Below the pieces are notes generated by a model, which had not been told where the DNA came from, did no database searches, and saw only the letters and a list, made by a program, of their open reading frames with translations. Below, in pieces: positions 48,925-60,203 of a stretch of 64,000 nt of DNA; the stretch's first letter is position 1, and the number at the start of each line of letters is the position of its first letter. Source of the DNA: Rhynchopus sp. YZ270_cl-10 (lineage: Eukaryota; Euglenozoa; Diplonemea; Diplonemida; Diplonemidae); contig OZ037854.1 in NCBI GenBank assembly GCA_964035575.1, positions 1,426,001 through 1,490,000 on the forward strand, read 5' to 3'. A program made the translations under genes and the position numbers.

Positions 48925-49042
48925 AACCAACGATTTCTAAAGCTACAGTTTCTGTACTTCATTGGTATGGAAGCATGAAGATTATATCTTCTCACACAAC
49001 TTTGTCAAACATGGCCAGTCTCGAAAGAGACTGGCCTTTTTT
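48925..49042 (+). ncRNA. SL RNA: SL RNA, unit 3 copy 2
   Basis: Same exon. First of three copies spaced exactly 434 bp apart. Confidence 0.93.
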
Positions 49043-49358
49043 ACGTTAGCATGATCGTCTTGTGCACAAGAAGCAAACCCAAAAACACACACGATTCACA
49101 CATGACATAACACACAAGTGCTTACTGCACCCCATTTTTATATCGCCTGCAAAACCATATTTGTGACACTTGTTCCCCTTCAGAAGCCACTGTTGACTCT
49201 GTCGAATATCCTTCTGTAGGATCACACTTAAGGATATTTTTATGTAGAACCTTCACAGTGACCAAGATGTCAGGTACGAAAAAGCAACCGTATTATAGAC
49301 ATTGGCAGAAGGCTTCCCAGAACAAGTGGGTACCTAGAACATTGTAGAGAAAAAGGGC

Positions 49359-49476
49359 AACCAACGATTTCTAAAGCTACAGTTTCTGTACTTCATTGGT
49401 ATGGAAGCATGAAGATTATATCTTCTCACACAACTTTGTCAAACATGGCCAGTCTCGAAAGAGACTGGCCTTTTTT
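49359..49476 (+). ncRNA. SL RNA: SL RNA, unit 3 copy 3
   Basis: Same exon. 434 bp after copy 2 with the same flanks. Confidence 0.93.
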
Positions 49477-49792
49477 ACGTTAGCATGATCGTCTTGTGCA
49501 CAAGAAGCAAACCCAAAAACACACACGATTCACACATGACATAACACACAAGTGCTTACTGCACCCCATTTTTATATCGCCTGCAAAACCATATTTGTGA
49601 CACTTGTTCCCCTTCAGAAGCCACTGTTGACTCTGTCGAATATCCTTCTGTAGGATCACACTTAAGGATATTTTTATGTAGAACCTTCACAGTGACCAAG
49701 ATGTCAGGTACGAAAAAGCAACCGTATTATAGACATTGGCAGAAGGCTTCCCAGAACAAGTGGGTACCTAGAACATTGTAGAGAAAAAGGGC

Positions 49793-49910
49793 AACCAACG
49801 ATTTCTAAAGCTACAGTTTCTGTACTTCATTGGTATGGAAGCATGAAGATTATATTCTTCACACAACTTTGTCAAAACATGGCCAGTTTCGAAAGAGACT
49901 GGCCTTTTTT
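49793..49910 (+). ncRNA. SL RNA: SL RNA, unit 3 copy 4
   Basis: Same exon. 434 bp after copy 3. The downstream flank then changes to ~180-bp repeat material. Confidence 0.93.
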
Positions 49911-49949
49911 ACGTTAACATCACCTTGTGCAAACCCAAAAAACACACAT

Positions 49950-50120
49950 GATTCCCATGTTCTTCGAATATTTTGGTGATTAGGATATGTGTAATGCTCA
50001 GATTAAATTGTACGACCACGCAATTGACTCAAATGAGCCCAAATATCCCGTATTCCCAAGATTTTTGGACTTTCGAGCACATTGGGCATCCTTAGGTATG
50101 TTTATAAGCCACTCTACGGC
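49950..50120. repeat. ~180-bp repeat unit inserted in the SL array
   Basis: GATTAGGATATGTGTAATGC...GCAATTGACTCAAATGAGCC...CCCAAGATTTTTGGAC; not present at this place in unit 1. Confidence 0.7.
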
Positions 50121-50211
50121 TATGTTAGAAAAAAAACCCACCATAATAATGATACATATGGCATGATTCCCAGAACATGTTGGCACTTAGAACATTGTAG
50201 AGAAAAAGGGC

Positions 50212-50329
50212 AACCAACGATTTCTAAAGCTACAGTTTCTGTACTTCATTGGTATGGAAGCATGAAGATTATTCTTCTCACACAACTTTGTCAAAACATG
50301 GCCAGTTTCGAAAGAGACTGGCCTTTTTT
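50212..50329 (+). ncRNA. SL RNA: SL RNA, unit 3 copy 5
   Basis: Same exon and donor; precedes U6 as copy 3 does in unit 1. Confidence 0.93.
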
Positions 50330-50408
50330 ACGTTAACACGATCGTCTTGTGCACAAGAAGCAAAAAAAACCCACACAACAACAGCAGAAGTTTAGAACCA
50401 CATTCAGA

Positions 50409-50444
50409 CCCTGACCCAACTCCAACAAGGGGCCCCTGTCTTGT
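50409..50444 (+). promoter_or_regulatory. Upstream element of U6 (unit 3)
   Basis: Copy of 1160-1195. Confidence 0.7.
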
Positions 50445-50467
50445 CAACCACCTTGTGCATATATACT

Positions 50468-50573
50468 GGACCCCAGAAATGGGACATCCGTTAAAATTGG
50501 ATCGATACAGAGAAGATTAGCATGGTCCCTGCGCAAGGATGACACGCATTAATCGAGAAAGTATCAACTTTTT
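50468..50573 (+). ncRNA. U6: U6 snRNA (unit 3)
   Basis: Copy of 1219-1324. Confidence 0.96.
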
Positions 50574-50791
50574 TTTTGTCCCCCGGATCACACGTATTTT
50601 TTACACTGGTGTCTTCTTCATGCTTCCCAGACCAACACATATGTGCAGACATACCCATCACCCACAGGTGGCAAGTGGCAGGCTGCAGTGACCCATTGAA
50701 ATATTGGTTTCAAAAAACGACCATATGGTTTATGCTACTGGCATGCTTCCCTGAGCATATACATGTCGAAAGCTGTGTAGAGAAAAAGAGC

Positions 50792-50909
50792 AACCAACGA
50801 TTTCTAAAGCTACAGTTTCTGTACTTCATTGGTATGGAAGCATGAAGATTACTCTTCTCACACAACTTTGTCAAAACATGGCCGGTTTCGAAAGAGACTG
50901 GCCTTTTTT
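50792..50909 (+). ncRNA. SL RNA: SL RNA, unit 3 copy 6
   Basis: Copy of 1543-1660. Confidence 0.93.
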
Positions 50910-50998
50910 ACGTTAGCATGATTGTCTTTGTGTGTCTTTGTGCAAAGCAAAAAAAAAAACACACACAAGAAGTGAGGATCTTCAAAACCACGTTTTTG

Positions 50999-51034
50999 AC
51001 CTGACCCACCTCCAACTAGACAACCCTGTCTTGT
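50999..51034 (+). promoter_or_regulatory. Upstream element of 7SL (unit 3)
   Basis: Copy of 1750-1785. Confidence 0.7.
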
Positions 51035-51057
51035 ATTCCGACAATATGGTATCTATT

Positions 51058-51369
51058 GAGCCGGGATGTGTTGGCTGCATCCTGAAACCCCTAGCTTCTG
51101 GGGGGGCAAGCTTCTCCAGAACTGGGCACTCTTTGAGGTGGACCAAAGGCACCTTCAACTTCTGTGTTGATGTGTTGTCCGTGTTAGTCTACTGTCCTGT
51201 TTGCGGCCTTGGTGTAAACCAGGGCAACAATCAGAGTGAAATGGGGTGAACCGGGCCAGGCTGGTCTCACAGAGCAGCTCATAACTCCTGCAGTGGACAG
51301 TTCAAGGATCGCAGCACAGAGCAGAGTGAGGGTGTTTCCAACTCAATGGCTTGAACTGGAGAAGCGTTT
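51058..51369 (+). ncRNA. 7SL: 7SL (SRP) RNA (unit 3)
   Basis: Copy of 1809-2120. Confidence 0.9.
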
Positions 51370-51534
51370 CTTTTTTACATTTTTCCATGTGAACATTGTT
51401 TCCACATCACCATACACATGTGTTGTTGATACACCCCACCACGTTGCCCAGACCATTCCTACCCACATTATTCACCACAAGTGGCATGTTTACCAGCACA
51501 TGTTGGTGCTTAGAGCAATGTTAAGAAAAAGGGC

Positions 51535-51653
51535 AACCAACGATTTCTAAAGCTACAGTTTCTGTACTTCATTGGTATGGAAGCATGAAGATTATATTCT
51601 TCTCACACAACTTTGTCAAACATGGCCAGCCTCGAAAGAGACTGGCCTTTTTT
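51535..51653 (+). ncRNA. SL RNA: SL RNA, unit 3 copy 7
   Basis: Copy of 2286-2404. Confidence 0.92.
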
Positions 51654-51721
51654 ATGTCACCATGAGAAAAAACATTCACACATATGATGCATGTACAAAG
51701 TGCACAGGTGTGTGTGTGTCA

Positions 51722-51757
51722 CCCTGACCCACCTCCAACAAGACAACCCTGTCTTGT
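51722..51757 (+). promoter_or_regulatory. Upstream element of the unidentified RNA (unit 3)
   Basis: Copy of 2471-2506. Confidence 0.65.
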
Positions 51758-51780
51758 TTTCCCATACTCTCCCTATGTTT

Positions 51781-52102
51781 GGGTGCTAAGTTAGTGTGCT
51801 ACTTCGAAACCAAACAACTCGTTCAGCAACAGCTAAAACTTGAAAAGACCTTTCTTATCAGAAAATTCTTTACAATTTTTATGATGTGTCCTGCTGTGGG
51901 CCTGATATGGCCCAAGGCGGAACCACTTTCATATGATGTAAATCCCGTACGTTCGTACAGAATATTACCCATGATGATTATTCTTACATTAGCGTGTAAC
52001 ACTAATTCTGACTGCGTTCTATTTCACACTTCAAATATTAGAACTGGATGTGGGGCTGCCAGTTTACTGGTGGTCCCGATCCAGCACACAACGCAAGCAC
52101 CC
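51781..52102 (+). ncRNA. Unidentified Pol III RNA (unit 3)
   Basis: Copy of 2530-2851 with a base change near the 3' end. Confidence 0.65.
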
Positions 52103-52387
52103 TTTTTTATATTACCCCACCCAGTACCCCCCCTGTGTCTGTGTTGTTGCCTAAAAAAGCATCACCTTTTACAGGCTTCCTTGTGGGGAGTGTTCGGTCA
52201 AGTGATAGTGATGAAGAAGGACAGGGGCGAGTTTTCTCGTGAAATGCTTTGAAGCCTCTGACATTGAGAGGCTCGCTCCGACCTCTGTTTTTAATAACCC
52301 TTACCGGTAACCACTGTGTATGTATGGTATGTATGGTATGTATGATATGTTGCCTTTGTGTGTTTGTTTTTGTTTTGTTAAAAAAGA

Positions 52388-52575
52388 GGGTATGCCACTC
52401 CTGGATGTTGTGCAGCTCCAGGGCAACATGTGTGAACGGACCAGGTTGCCCTGGCGACCCGTCACCCCAATGAGAAATTGCGTTAATATCATCAGTGCAC
52501 AAGGCACTGTATCAGATATTAAGCTGATAAGAACAGATAATACACTTGATCTTAGCCAAAAGGCCGAGAAGGTAT
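52388..52575 (-). ncRNA. U2: U2 snRNA (unit 3)
   Basis: Copy of 3137-3324. Confidence 0.95.
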
Positions 52576-52725
52576 GACTTCTTTTTAGTCCATACCAAAT
52601 TCGACACCCATGTACAGGGAAGCATGATGATGATCAATATTACTAGGAAACAACAAGGCAAACAGATTACACACCCATGTCACAGGGAAGTGAGCGAAGG
52701 TGATGATCAATCGTAGTAAAAACAA

Positions 52726-52867
52726 GGCCGCCGAAGCAGCTACACAAATTGCCAATGTGGCAACGCCGAAGCGGCCCATGGCGGGAATTGGGTAGTTTTC
52801 AACCAGCAATCTCTCCACAGCGTCCCTATTTGGTCATTGCTTATGGAATTATCCCGAGCGCAAGAAT
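52726..52867 (-). ncRNA. U4: U4 snRNA (unit 3)
   Basis: Copy of 3475-3616. Confidence 0.9.
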
Positions 52868-53389
52868 ACCTCCTTTTCTCCCAGTCGTGTCACAAAGCTA
52901 TGTCAACAGGGAAGCGTGTTGGGGTGGTAACATAAAGACACCACGTAAAGCTAACACACCAGAACTACCACCACCAATGTGCCTCCCTGTAGACATCTGT
53001 GCAGCCGATAGGTGGAACAAACAAGGGCAAGACTGTACTCTACACAGGATCTGTTTTTGAGTGCATTCGTGTTGAAGATTGTTTTCTTCGGCACAAGACC
53101 AAAGCTGGATGATGACATAGGTTGGGCATGTGCAGCATGAGCACTTGCGATGATTGTCACATACTTCTTGTATTGTTTTGTCTCTCCCCTGTATGGCGCA
53201 GGGAAGAGTACCAGGCACAGCCCTTCCACTTACAGCTTGTTTTTAAGAAAAACCTCAAAAAAGGCTTCACATTACTTTTTTCACCTTCAAGGACATCTTG
53301 ATCAATCAAGAAGTTACCACACTATCCTCGCTCTCAACATGCTTCCATGTGTAGCAAAGTGCATACAGCAATAGAACAAAACAGAGCCA

Positions 53390-53492
53390 TATCACGGTTC
53401 TTGCCCATATCGAACTCATCTTTCGCCTTTTACTAAAGATGACCGTGGGTAAGAGCCACTAAGTGAAAGCATAATTTTTGAAGGGGCCTTTG
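53390..53492 (+). ncRNA. U5: U5 snRNA (unit 3)
   Basis: Copy of 4139-4241. Confidence 0.93.
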
Positions 53493-53579
53493 TGTCTCAT
53501 CTGTTTTTAAGTCTTGACAACCACTACGCTTCCCTGAAGGTGTTGGAGTTTCGCATGTTGTTAAACTCAGCTAGAGGTT

Positions 53580-53736
53580 ACATACCTTACTGGTGTCTGA
53601 CCTGATCAACAAGGGCGTCGACACACCAGTGGCCCTTGCATTGCACTGCGCAGGGGATACTGGTGGCACTAGCTTCGGCTGGCTTGCACAGTGAAATTTT
53701 TGACAGCGGCGGTGCTGTGCTTTGCACAAACCCGCC
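53580..53736 (+). ncRNA. U1: U1 snRNA (unit 3)
   Basis: Copy of 4329-4485, with the same unusual 5' end. Confidence 0.88.
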
Positions 53737-54021
53737 TTTTTAAACAAACAAACCAAAACAAACGTGATCACACAAACCATCATGTTACCCAGTAAACCCA
53801 GTAAACCCAGCACACTGGTCTAGAGGGATCGACCACTGAGTGGTGACCTGTGAGCACACAGGCACCTGCTCCGATGCAGTAGTGCAGCGCACTAAGTGCT
53901 GTGCTAAGGACTGGCCAAACTTGTTAAACCTGCTGACCCACAAACCGGTTTTCACAACCGAAGCAAAAACAAGGTCAGAAATAAAAAGCTCTTCAAAGGT
54001 TTTCGAACCTGACTCAGTATT

Positions 54022-54140
54022 GGATTCGGCCATACTCTGGTGAATACACCTCATCCCGCCTGATTTGAGAAGTTAAGCACCAGCAGGCCTGGATAGTACT
54101 GGCGTGGGTGACCAGCTGGGAAGTCCGGGTGCTTGAATCC
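54022..54140 (+). rRNA. 5S rRNA: 5S rRNA (unit 3)
   Basis: Copy of 4771-4889. Confidence 0.97.
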
Positions 54141-54186
54141 TTTTTGCTTTTCTTCCGTGTTGGTGTGTGGTTTTAGGACATCCAGA

Positions 54187-54222
54187 CCCTGACCCACCTC
54201 CAACAAGACAACCCTGTCTTGT
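54187..54222 (+). promoter_or_regulatory. U6/7SL-type upstream element (unit 3)
   Basis: Copy of 4936-4971. Confidence 0.55.
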
Positions 54223-54245
54223 ATCCCTGTGTTTGTTGCACTATC

Positions 54246-54623
54246 CAGAGAGCAGAAATGAGGGGAGACTACACCACCGACGGTGCTTCAGCCTACAGGA
54301 GCATGCTGGAATGTGAATGCTGCATGACAGCATTCACAATTTCACCTTTGGTGAGATGGAGATGAGCGCAAAGGTGCAAAAATGCACAACAAAAACTGAG
54401 GAAGAGGCATCCATACTCCCCAGAAGGGACGTGCGCACCTGCAGCCAAAAATTCTCCTGTGCTTAATATCATGCGCGCTGGGGATGCCGAAATAGCTAAA
54501 CTGTTGCAAGAAGTGGGACTAATTCCCAGGCAGTTGCCCTGTACAACATGCAAGTCCACAATGCCAGAAACACTGTACTGGACACCAAGATACTCCAAGA
54601 AGATCGCAAACTGGCCTTATTTT
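54246..54623 (+). ncRNA. Candidate Pol III RNA (unit 3)
   Basis: Copy of 4995-5372, with the overlapping protein-like frame (54366-54629). Confidence 0.35.
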
Positions 54624-54777
54624 AGGTGAAATGACCTAATGCAGAGTGCAGCGGAACAGGGGAGACAAATAAAGTTTCCTGTACCATGCAACACCCAAGA
54701 CACTTTTGCACAAGTGAAGCAAAAACAAGCTCAGAAATAAAAAGCTCTTCAAAGGTTTTCCACCCAGACCCATTATT

Positions 54778-54896
54778 GGATTCGGCCATACTCTGGTGAA
54801 TACACCTCATCCCGCCTGATTTGAGAAGTTAAGCACCAGCAGGCCTGGATAGTACTGGCGTGGGTGACCAGCTGGGAAGTCCGGGTGCTTGAATCC
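54778..54896 (+). rRNA. 5S rRNA: 5S rRNA (unit 3)
   Basis: Copy of 5526-5644. Confidence 0.97.
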
Positions 54897-54979
54897 TTTT
54901 TTCCTTATTTGTGGTGTAACACACAGAAGTTGGTTGAAAAGTGAACTGATAGTATTCAGCGCAAAGCATGATTATTGAA

Positions 54980-55051
54980 GGGTATATAGCTCAGTGGTAG
55001 AGCATTCGGCTGCAGTCCGAACGGTCCCTGGTTCGAACCCGGGTGTGCCCT
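54980..55051 (+). tRNA. tRNA-Cys(GCA)
   Basis: Unit 3 copy of 5728. Confidence 0.95.
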
Positions 55052-55152
55052 CTCTTTTTGTTTCAAGACCAGATTTTCTCTTGAGTGTTACTTCTCCCTT
55101 TTTGGTTTTGAATTCCATCCCCACCTTGTAAAGATTCGTTTAAGAAATGTAA

Positions 55153-55225
55153 GGGGGTTTAGCTCAAATGGTAGAGCGCTCGCTCAGCATGCGAGAGGTA
55201 GAGGGATCGATACCCTCAATCTCCA
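55153..55225 (+). tRNA. tRNA-Ala(AGC)
   Basis: Unit 3 copy of 5894; C33 kept. Confidence 0.95.
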
Positions 55226-55316
55226 AACATTTTTTGGCTTGGAAACACTGTTGTGATATTTCCAGATCTCGATTCTTTTTGGTACCAAAGAAAAAGAAGG
55301 AAGCGACAGAATTGTA

Positions 55317-55388
55317 TCTCCTATGGTGTAGTGGTTAGCACTCGAGACTCTGAATCTCGCGACCGCGGTTCGAATCCGCGTAGGAGAA
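55317..55388 (+). tRNA. tRNA-Gln(CTG)
   Basis: Unit 3 copy of 6058. Confidence 0.95.
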
Positions 55389-55481
55389 CTTTCCTTTTTC
55401 TCCGTTTCGTCCCTTGTTATTCTCCTCTGTGACTGGTTGAAACGCATTCCCACTTCCATATTCTTGTTGGCTTTTATTGAA

Positions 55482-55563
55482 GGCGAGATGGCCGAGTGGT
55501 CTAAGGCGCCAGGTTAAGGCCCTGGTCCCTTCGGGGGCGTGGGTTCAAACCCCACTCTCGTCA
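55482..55563 (+). tRNA. tRNA-Leu(AAG)
   Basis: Unit 3 copy of 6223; empty transposon site follows. Confidence 0.95.
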
Positions 55564-55652
55564 CTTGTTATTCTTTTTCATTTTCATTTTCAATCTATCC
55601 CTTTTGTTTTGTTTTCAAGATTGTGCAAAACACAAAAAGCACACTTGTCAGG

Positions 55653-55725
55653 TCCTCCTTGGCGCAGTCGGTAGCGCGTCAGGCTGTTAACCTGCAGGTC
55701 GTTGGTTCGAACCCAACAGGAGGAG
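55653..55725 (+). tRNA. tRNA-Asn(GTT)
   Basis: Unit 3 copy of 8571. Confidence 0.95.
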
Positions 55726-55784
55726 ACTTTTTTCCCTTCTCAAACCATTTTCTGTTCTTTGCAAAAGTCATAAAAAACTGGGAA

Positions 55785-55866
55785 GGCGAGATGGCCGAGC
55801 GGTCTAAGGCGCCAGGTTTAGGCCCTGGTCTCTTCGGAGGCGTGGGTTCAAACCCCACTCTCGTCA
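55785..55866 (+). tRNA. tRNA-Leu(TAG)
   Basis: Unit 3 copy of 8703. Confidence 0.95.
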
Positions 55867-55930
55867 CGTTATTACCATTTTTCCGCAGAAAACCCACCTC
55901 TTGTGGAAAACAGTTCCGGTCATTATTGTA

Positions 55931-56003
55931 GCAGCTATCGTCTAGTGGTTAGGACGCTCGCCTCACACGCGAGAGATCGTCGGTTCAATCCCGACTAGCT
56001 GTA
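55931..56003 (+). tRNA. tRNA-Val(CAC)
   Basis: Unit 3 copy of 8849. Confidence 0.95.
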
Positions 56004-56093
56004 ATTTCTTTTTGAACTTTCCTTCACATTTTCGTTCAATGCAACGATCGAAAAGATGTCCCCATGCAGATAATAGTTTTGCCTATTATCAGA

Positions 56094-56165
56094 TCCGCTG
56101 TAGTATAGTGGTTAGAACAGCCGGCTCTCACCCGGCAGACCGGGGTTCAATTCCCCGCAGCGGAA
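56094..56165 (+). tRNA. tRNA-Glu(CTC)
   Basis: Unit 3 copy of 9012. Confidence 0.95.
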
Positions 56166-56258
56166 AATACTTTTTTTAGACCAAGTTTTGGAGAGAAGAA
56201 TTTCTGACTTTTGAATATTAACGCCATCATGTAAATCTGGATGAAGAAAATAATCAGT

Positions 56259-56330
56259 GGCTTAGTGGTCTAGTGGCATGATTCTCGCTTCGGGTGCGAG
56301 AGGTCCAGGGTTCGATTCCCTGCTGAGCCC
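56259..56330 (+). tRNA. tRNA-Pro(CGG)
   Basis: Unit 3 copy of 9178. Confidence 0.95.
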
Positions 56331-56544
56331 CTCTTTTTATTTAGGTAGTTTCTTGCTTGGGAATTGTTTAGAAAAATTATTTCCACATCTTTTCGACCAC
56401 CAAAATCCCAAGATGAGGAAGTTTGGAAAAGTGCATTTTTGTGAAAGTATTTTGCCATATCTTTGTTGTCACCAAAATCCCAAGATAGTGAGAGAATCTT
56501 GAAAAATCATTTTCCATATTTTCACTTCCCAGTGAAAAAGAGAA

Positions 56545-56617
56545 TACCCATGGTGGGGATCGAACCCACAATCTTTCGCTTAGGAAGCGAACGCCTTATC
56601 CATTGGGCTACACGGGC
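56545..56617 (-). tRNA. tRNA-Arg(CCT)
   Basis: Unit 3 copy of 9464. Confidence 0.94.
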
Positions 56618-56723
56618 CTAATAGTTTTACCTTCTTTCCTTTTCTCTGGGGTGGTCAAATTTAGGACAAGAGACTTTTCTGCATGACCACCCCACAATGA
56701 TTCTTTGGTTTAAATGAATGTGA

Positions 56724-56796
56724 GCCTCCCTAGCTCAGTCGGTAGAGCGCAAGGCCCTTAACCTTGTGGTCGCGGGTTCGAGCCCCGCGGGAGGTG
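56724..56796 (+). tRNA. tRNA-Lys(CTT)
   Basis: Unit 3 copy of 9645; C33 kept. Confidence 0.95.
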
Positions 56797-57106
56797 CTTT
56801 TCTTTTTGAATGTTTACGATTTTGCAGGTTTCTGAGATTTTGAGGCAAATGAAAACCAAAAAATATTTCCTCCACTTGATCTCAGTTCTGTTTCGTTGGC
56901 AAGTTGAGAGTGGAATTTGGGTGAAAATATGTGTTTTCCGAACCAACACAGGACTCCCACCGACCGGTGTAGGTTTTGCGTTCAACCAGGTGTGAACTGC
57001 TTCCACTCGCGAAAAGTGCCAGACCCTTTTGCTGGGGATAGCACGTTTCAGCCCCACAACTTATCTCCTTTCTGGGCATGTCCAGTGTGCTCAGCTGCCG
57101 CTTCTT

Positions 57107-57517
57107 GGCGACTCACCAGTACAGAATGGTGGAATCCAGCACAGAACGGAATGGCTGGGAAATCCTTAGCAATCCATAATTCAGATGGAAAAACTCCTGA
57201 CCTGGCTATTGAATTTTCGGATCATTTTCTCAGTCACAATGCAAGCACAGAATGGAAACCAAAACCAAGCACAGAATGGAACACGGCTATAAGACTCCAG
57301 CCATTCCATTCTGTGCTGGTTTTTCGTTTCCATTCTGTGCTTGCATTGTGACTGAGAAAATGATCTGAAAATTCAATACCCGGGTCAGGAGTTTTTTTTT
57401 CCACTCCTAACAAATCCTTACAGTAAGCCTATAAGTCTCCAGCCATTCCATTCTGTGCTGGTTTTTGGAGCCCATTCTGTGAGCACTCGCTCGGGCCTGT
57501 ACTGGAGAAAAGCGGCC
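57107..57517. mobile_element. Old palindromic repeat element (unit 3)
   Basis: Copy of 10028-10435, matching the unit 2 version. Confidence 0.5.
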
Positions 57518-57614
57518 AGGCCATCTCCCTTCTGCGTTCCTGCCTGTCACATCCAGTGCTCAGTTGCTGCTTCTTCAGCACAACTGCATCACATCACATC
57601 ACCAAAAAATAGAA

Positions 57615-57686
57615 AGGCAACTGGGGGGATCGAACCCCCGACCCTTGGTTTACAAGACCAATGCTCTGCCACTGAGCTAAATCGCC
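57615..57686 (-). tRNA. tRNA-Thr(TGT)
   Basis: Unit 3 copy of 10533. Confidence 0.94.
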
Positions 57687-57768
57687 GCTGATTAAGATGC
57701 TTTTGCTGTTTCTCCTGCGAAGAAGTTTTTCAAGACAACACAGAAAGGAAAGTGTGTAAAAAAAGAAA

Positions 57769-57839
57769 TGACCCTAGACGGAATCGAACCGCCGTTGATG
57801 GATTTGGAATCCATAGTGCTACCGCTACACCATAGGGCC
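57769..57839 (-). tRNA. tRNA-Trp(CCA)
   Basis: Unit 3 copy of 10687. Confidence 0.94.
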
Positions 57840-57924
57840 CATGATTTAGGGCTTCAATGCGTTTAGCATGAAGGTGGAAATTTTGCTGAAAATCCCACAC
57901 AAAGGAAAAAGACACACAAAAAAG

Positions 57925-57997
57925 TGCGAGGTGCCAGGATCGAACTGACGACCTTAGGATTATGGGACCTACGCGCTCCCGACTGCGCCAACCTCGC
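57925..57997 (-). tRNA. tRNA-Met(CAT), elongator
   Basis: Unit 3 copy of 10843; C33 kept. Confidence 0.94.
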
Positions 57998-58121
57998 CTT
58001 GATATTATCGTATCATTAAGAAATACATGGGGTGCAAATTTCTACAGGTTTGTGTGGCAAAAAAATTTTTTTGAGCCAAAAAATTTTATGGGCTTCTGTG
58101 AAAACAATGACAGTTGTAGAA

Positions 58122-58205
58122 CCTCTCGTAGCTCAATTGGTAGAGCGCTCGACTGTAGAATACTCGGTTATCGAGCGGTCGCTGGTTCGATTCCGGCCGA
58201 GAGGA
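58122..58205 (+). tRNA. tRNA-Tyr(GTA) with 11-nt intron
   Basis: Unit 3 copy of 11040; intron at 58159-58169. Confidence 0.95.
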
Positions 58206-58282
58206 TTTTTTTCGTTTTCGTGTTCCAGATTATTTTCTGCAAACAGATGACTGCCTAAAAACAAAGAACGGTGAGAATTACA

Positions 58283-58364
58283 GCAGTCGTATCCAAGTGG
58301 TTACGGAGGTGGACTAGAAATCCATTGGGCTCTGCCCGCGCAGGTTCAAGTCCTGCCGACTGCG
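58283..58364 (+). tRNA. tRNA-Ser(AGA)
   Basis: Unit 3 copy of 11201. Confidence 0.95.
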
Positions 58365-58462
58365 ATTCATTTTTTGTTCACGAATTTTCGTGCATTTTCG
58401 TCGTTTCTGTGCTCATTTTAGACCATTTTGATGCGCGAAATTAAATCAGAGTGAAGATTGTA

Positions 58463-58534
58463 TCCTCGGTAGTATAGAGGTCAGTATTTCCGCCTGTCAC
58501 GCGGAAGACCCGGGTTCAATTCCCGGCCGGGGAA
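58463..58534 (+). tRNA. tRNA-Asp(GTC)
   Basis: Unit 3 copy of 11381; intact, so it is the empty site for the unit 2 insertion. Confidence 0.95.
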
Positions 58535-58596
58535 TTCTTTTTTGTACAGGGCTCACATTCATTGTTTCGTTTCTTTTCTGATGAAAATCAAATCAG

Positions 58597-58669
58597 GCCC
58601 CGTTGGCGCAATGGATAGCGCGTTGGACTTCGAATCCAAAGGTTGCGGGTTCGAGTCCCGCACGGGGTT
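58597..58669 (+). tRNA. tRNA-Arg(TCG)
   Basis: Unit 3 copy of 11515. Confidence 0.94.
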
Positions 58670-58941
58670 AACTTTTTGAACATTGTTTTTTTGAACTTTT
58701 TTGAAAACACAAAAAAGTGAGAGGTTGGTGTCAAGTGAAATCACAGTGGAACAACAGATACAAATTTGGGTCCAGTGGGAAGGGGTCTCCCAGGAATTTT
58801 GGATTTTTTGGCAGTCAACCCATCCAGAAGAACCTTAAAAAATCTTGGGAAAAACTTGAAAACTGGAAATTCTTTGAAAAGCTGACATTTCAGAATTTTT
58901 TTCTGAACATGAAAATTTTGCTTCCTCCTAAAAAAAAGAAC

Positions 58942-59013
58942 TGCACTTACCGGGAGTCGAACCCGGGCCGCTCGCTTGGAAGGCGAGAATACTAACCGTT
59001 ATACCATAAGTGC
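58942..59013 (-). tRNA. tRNA-Gly(TCC)
   Basis: Unit 3 copy of 11874. Confidence 0.95.
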
Positions 59014-59102
59014 TGTTACTTTCATGCAAAGTGTTTTCTTTGTGGGGGGCAATTTCAAAATAAAAAAAATTTGAAATTGTTCAAATTGCCCAAAAAAAGA
59101 AG

Positions 59103-59174
59103 CAACCGTGGCAGGACTCGAACCTGCAACCGCCTGATCCGTGGTCAGGCGCTCTTCCATTGAGCCACACGGTC
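59103..59174 (-). tRNA. tRNA-Arg(ACG)
   Basis: Unit 3 copy of 12035; C33 kept. Confidence 0.93.
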
Positions 59175-59261
59175 CATGTCTTTAGGCAATAGTATTTTTT
59201 ATGTGGCCTGCATATTTTTGGAGTTGGAAAAAATGAAAATGGTTGATTGCACAGCTAAAAA

Positions 59262-59333
59262 AGCGGTTACCGAGAATTGAACTCGGGTCTCCCGTGCCAC
59301 AAACGGGTGTTCTAACCACTAAACCATAACCGC
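59262..59333 (-). tRNA. tRNA-His(GTG)
   Basis: Unit 3 copy of 12195. Confidence 0.95.
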
Positions 59334-59449
59334 TTGAATATTCCCACTTATTGGGATCTCAGAAAGGGTTTTATTTCCCGGGATATTGTGAAATATTTTT
59401 CAATCATGCAACGAGCGGCAACTCGAGCACAATTTCGACTAATATCGTA

Positions 59450-59520
59450 GCGTAATTGGTCTAGTGGTAGAATGGCCCCCCGCCACGGGGTCGGCCCGGG
59501 TTCGATTCCCGGATTACGCA
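59450..59520 (+). tRNA. tRNA-Gly(GCC)
   Basis: Unit 3 copy of 12383; C33 kept. Confidence 0.94.
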
Positions 59521-59700
59521 CTCTCTTTTTGCGATTGACAAAAGCAAAACAATATGGTTTCGGACAGTTTCAGGTCAGTCACAAACTCGTTCAAAACGAA
59601 AAAGTGGAAATGATATGTACTCTTTCTTGTGTAAGGATTCTTAGTGGAGAAAGAAATTTTTTGTCTGATGCCGGTTTTTGCTCGACATAGTAAGTCAGTT

Positions 59701-60020
59701 CAGTCACAACTTCCGTCACAATCGAAAAAAAATTTGACTCATATGTTTATAAACCCATGCTGACTTACATGTTTATTTGTTCACAAAAATCCCAGTTCAT
59801 AAACATGTAAGTCAGTATGGCCGCTCTGGTGGCCGCATGTTTTTGGGTTAACTTACGTGTTTATGAAAAACCTGACTTACATGTTTATTTGTTCACAAAA
59901 TTCCCTGGGTTAATAACCATGTAAGTCAGGTTTTTCATAACCATGTAAGTCAGGTTGGGACTACAACATGTTCATAAACCCAACCTGACTTACATGTATA
60001 TTTCTTCACAAAATTCCCAA
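59701..60020. repeat. Palindromic ATGTAAGTCAG repeats (unit 3)
   Basis: Copy of 12640-12960. Confidence 0.6.
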
Positions 60021-60063
60021 GATATGGCCGGTGCACTGGTCAGAGACATCACGTTTGCGGGCC

Positions 60064-60203
60064 AACCCCCCTGTGCGCCCGATTAGCTTACCCCCCTGTG
60101 CGCCCGATTAGGAATACCCCCCTGTGCGCCCGATTAGCTTACCCCCCTGTGCGCCCGATTAGGGATCCCCCTGTGCGCCCGATTAGCTTACCCCCTGTGC
60201 GCC
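60064..60203 (+). repeat. CCTGTGCGCCCGATTAG array (7 units)
   Basis: Same as the unit 2 array at 32514. Confidence 0.8.
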
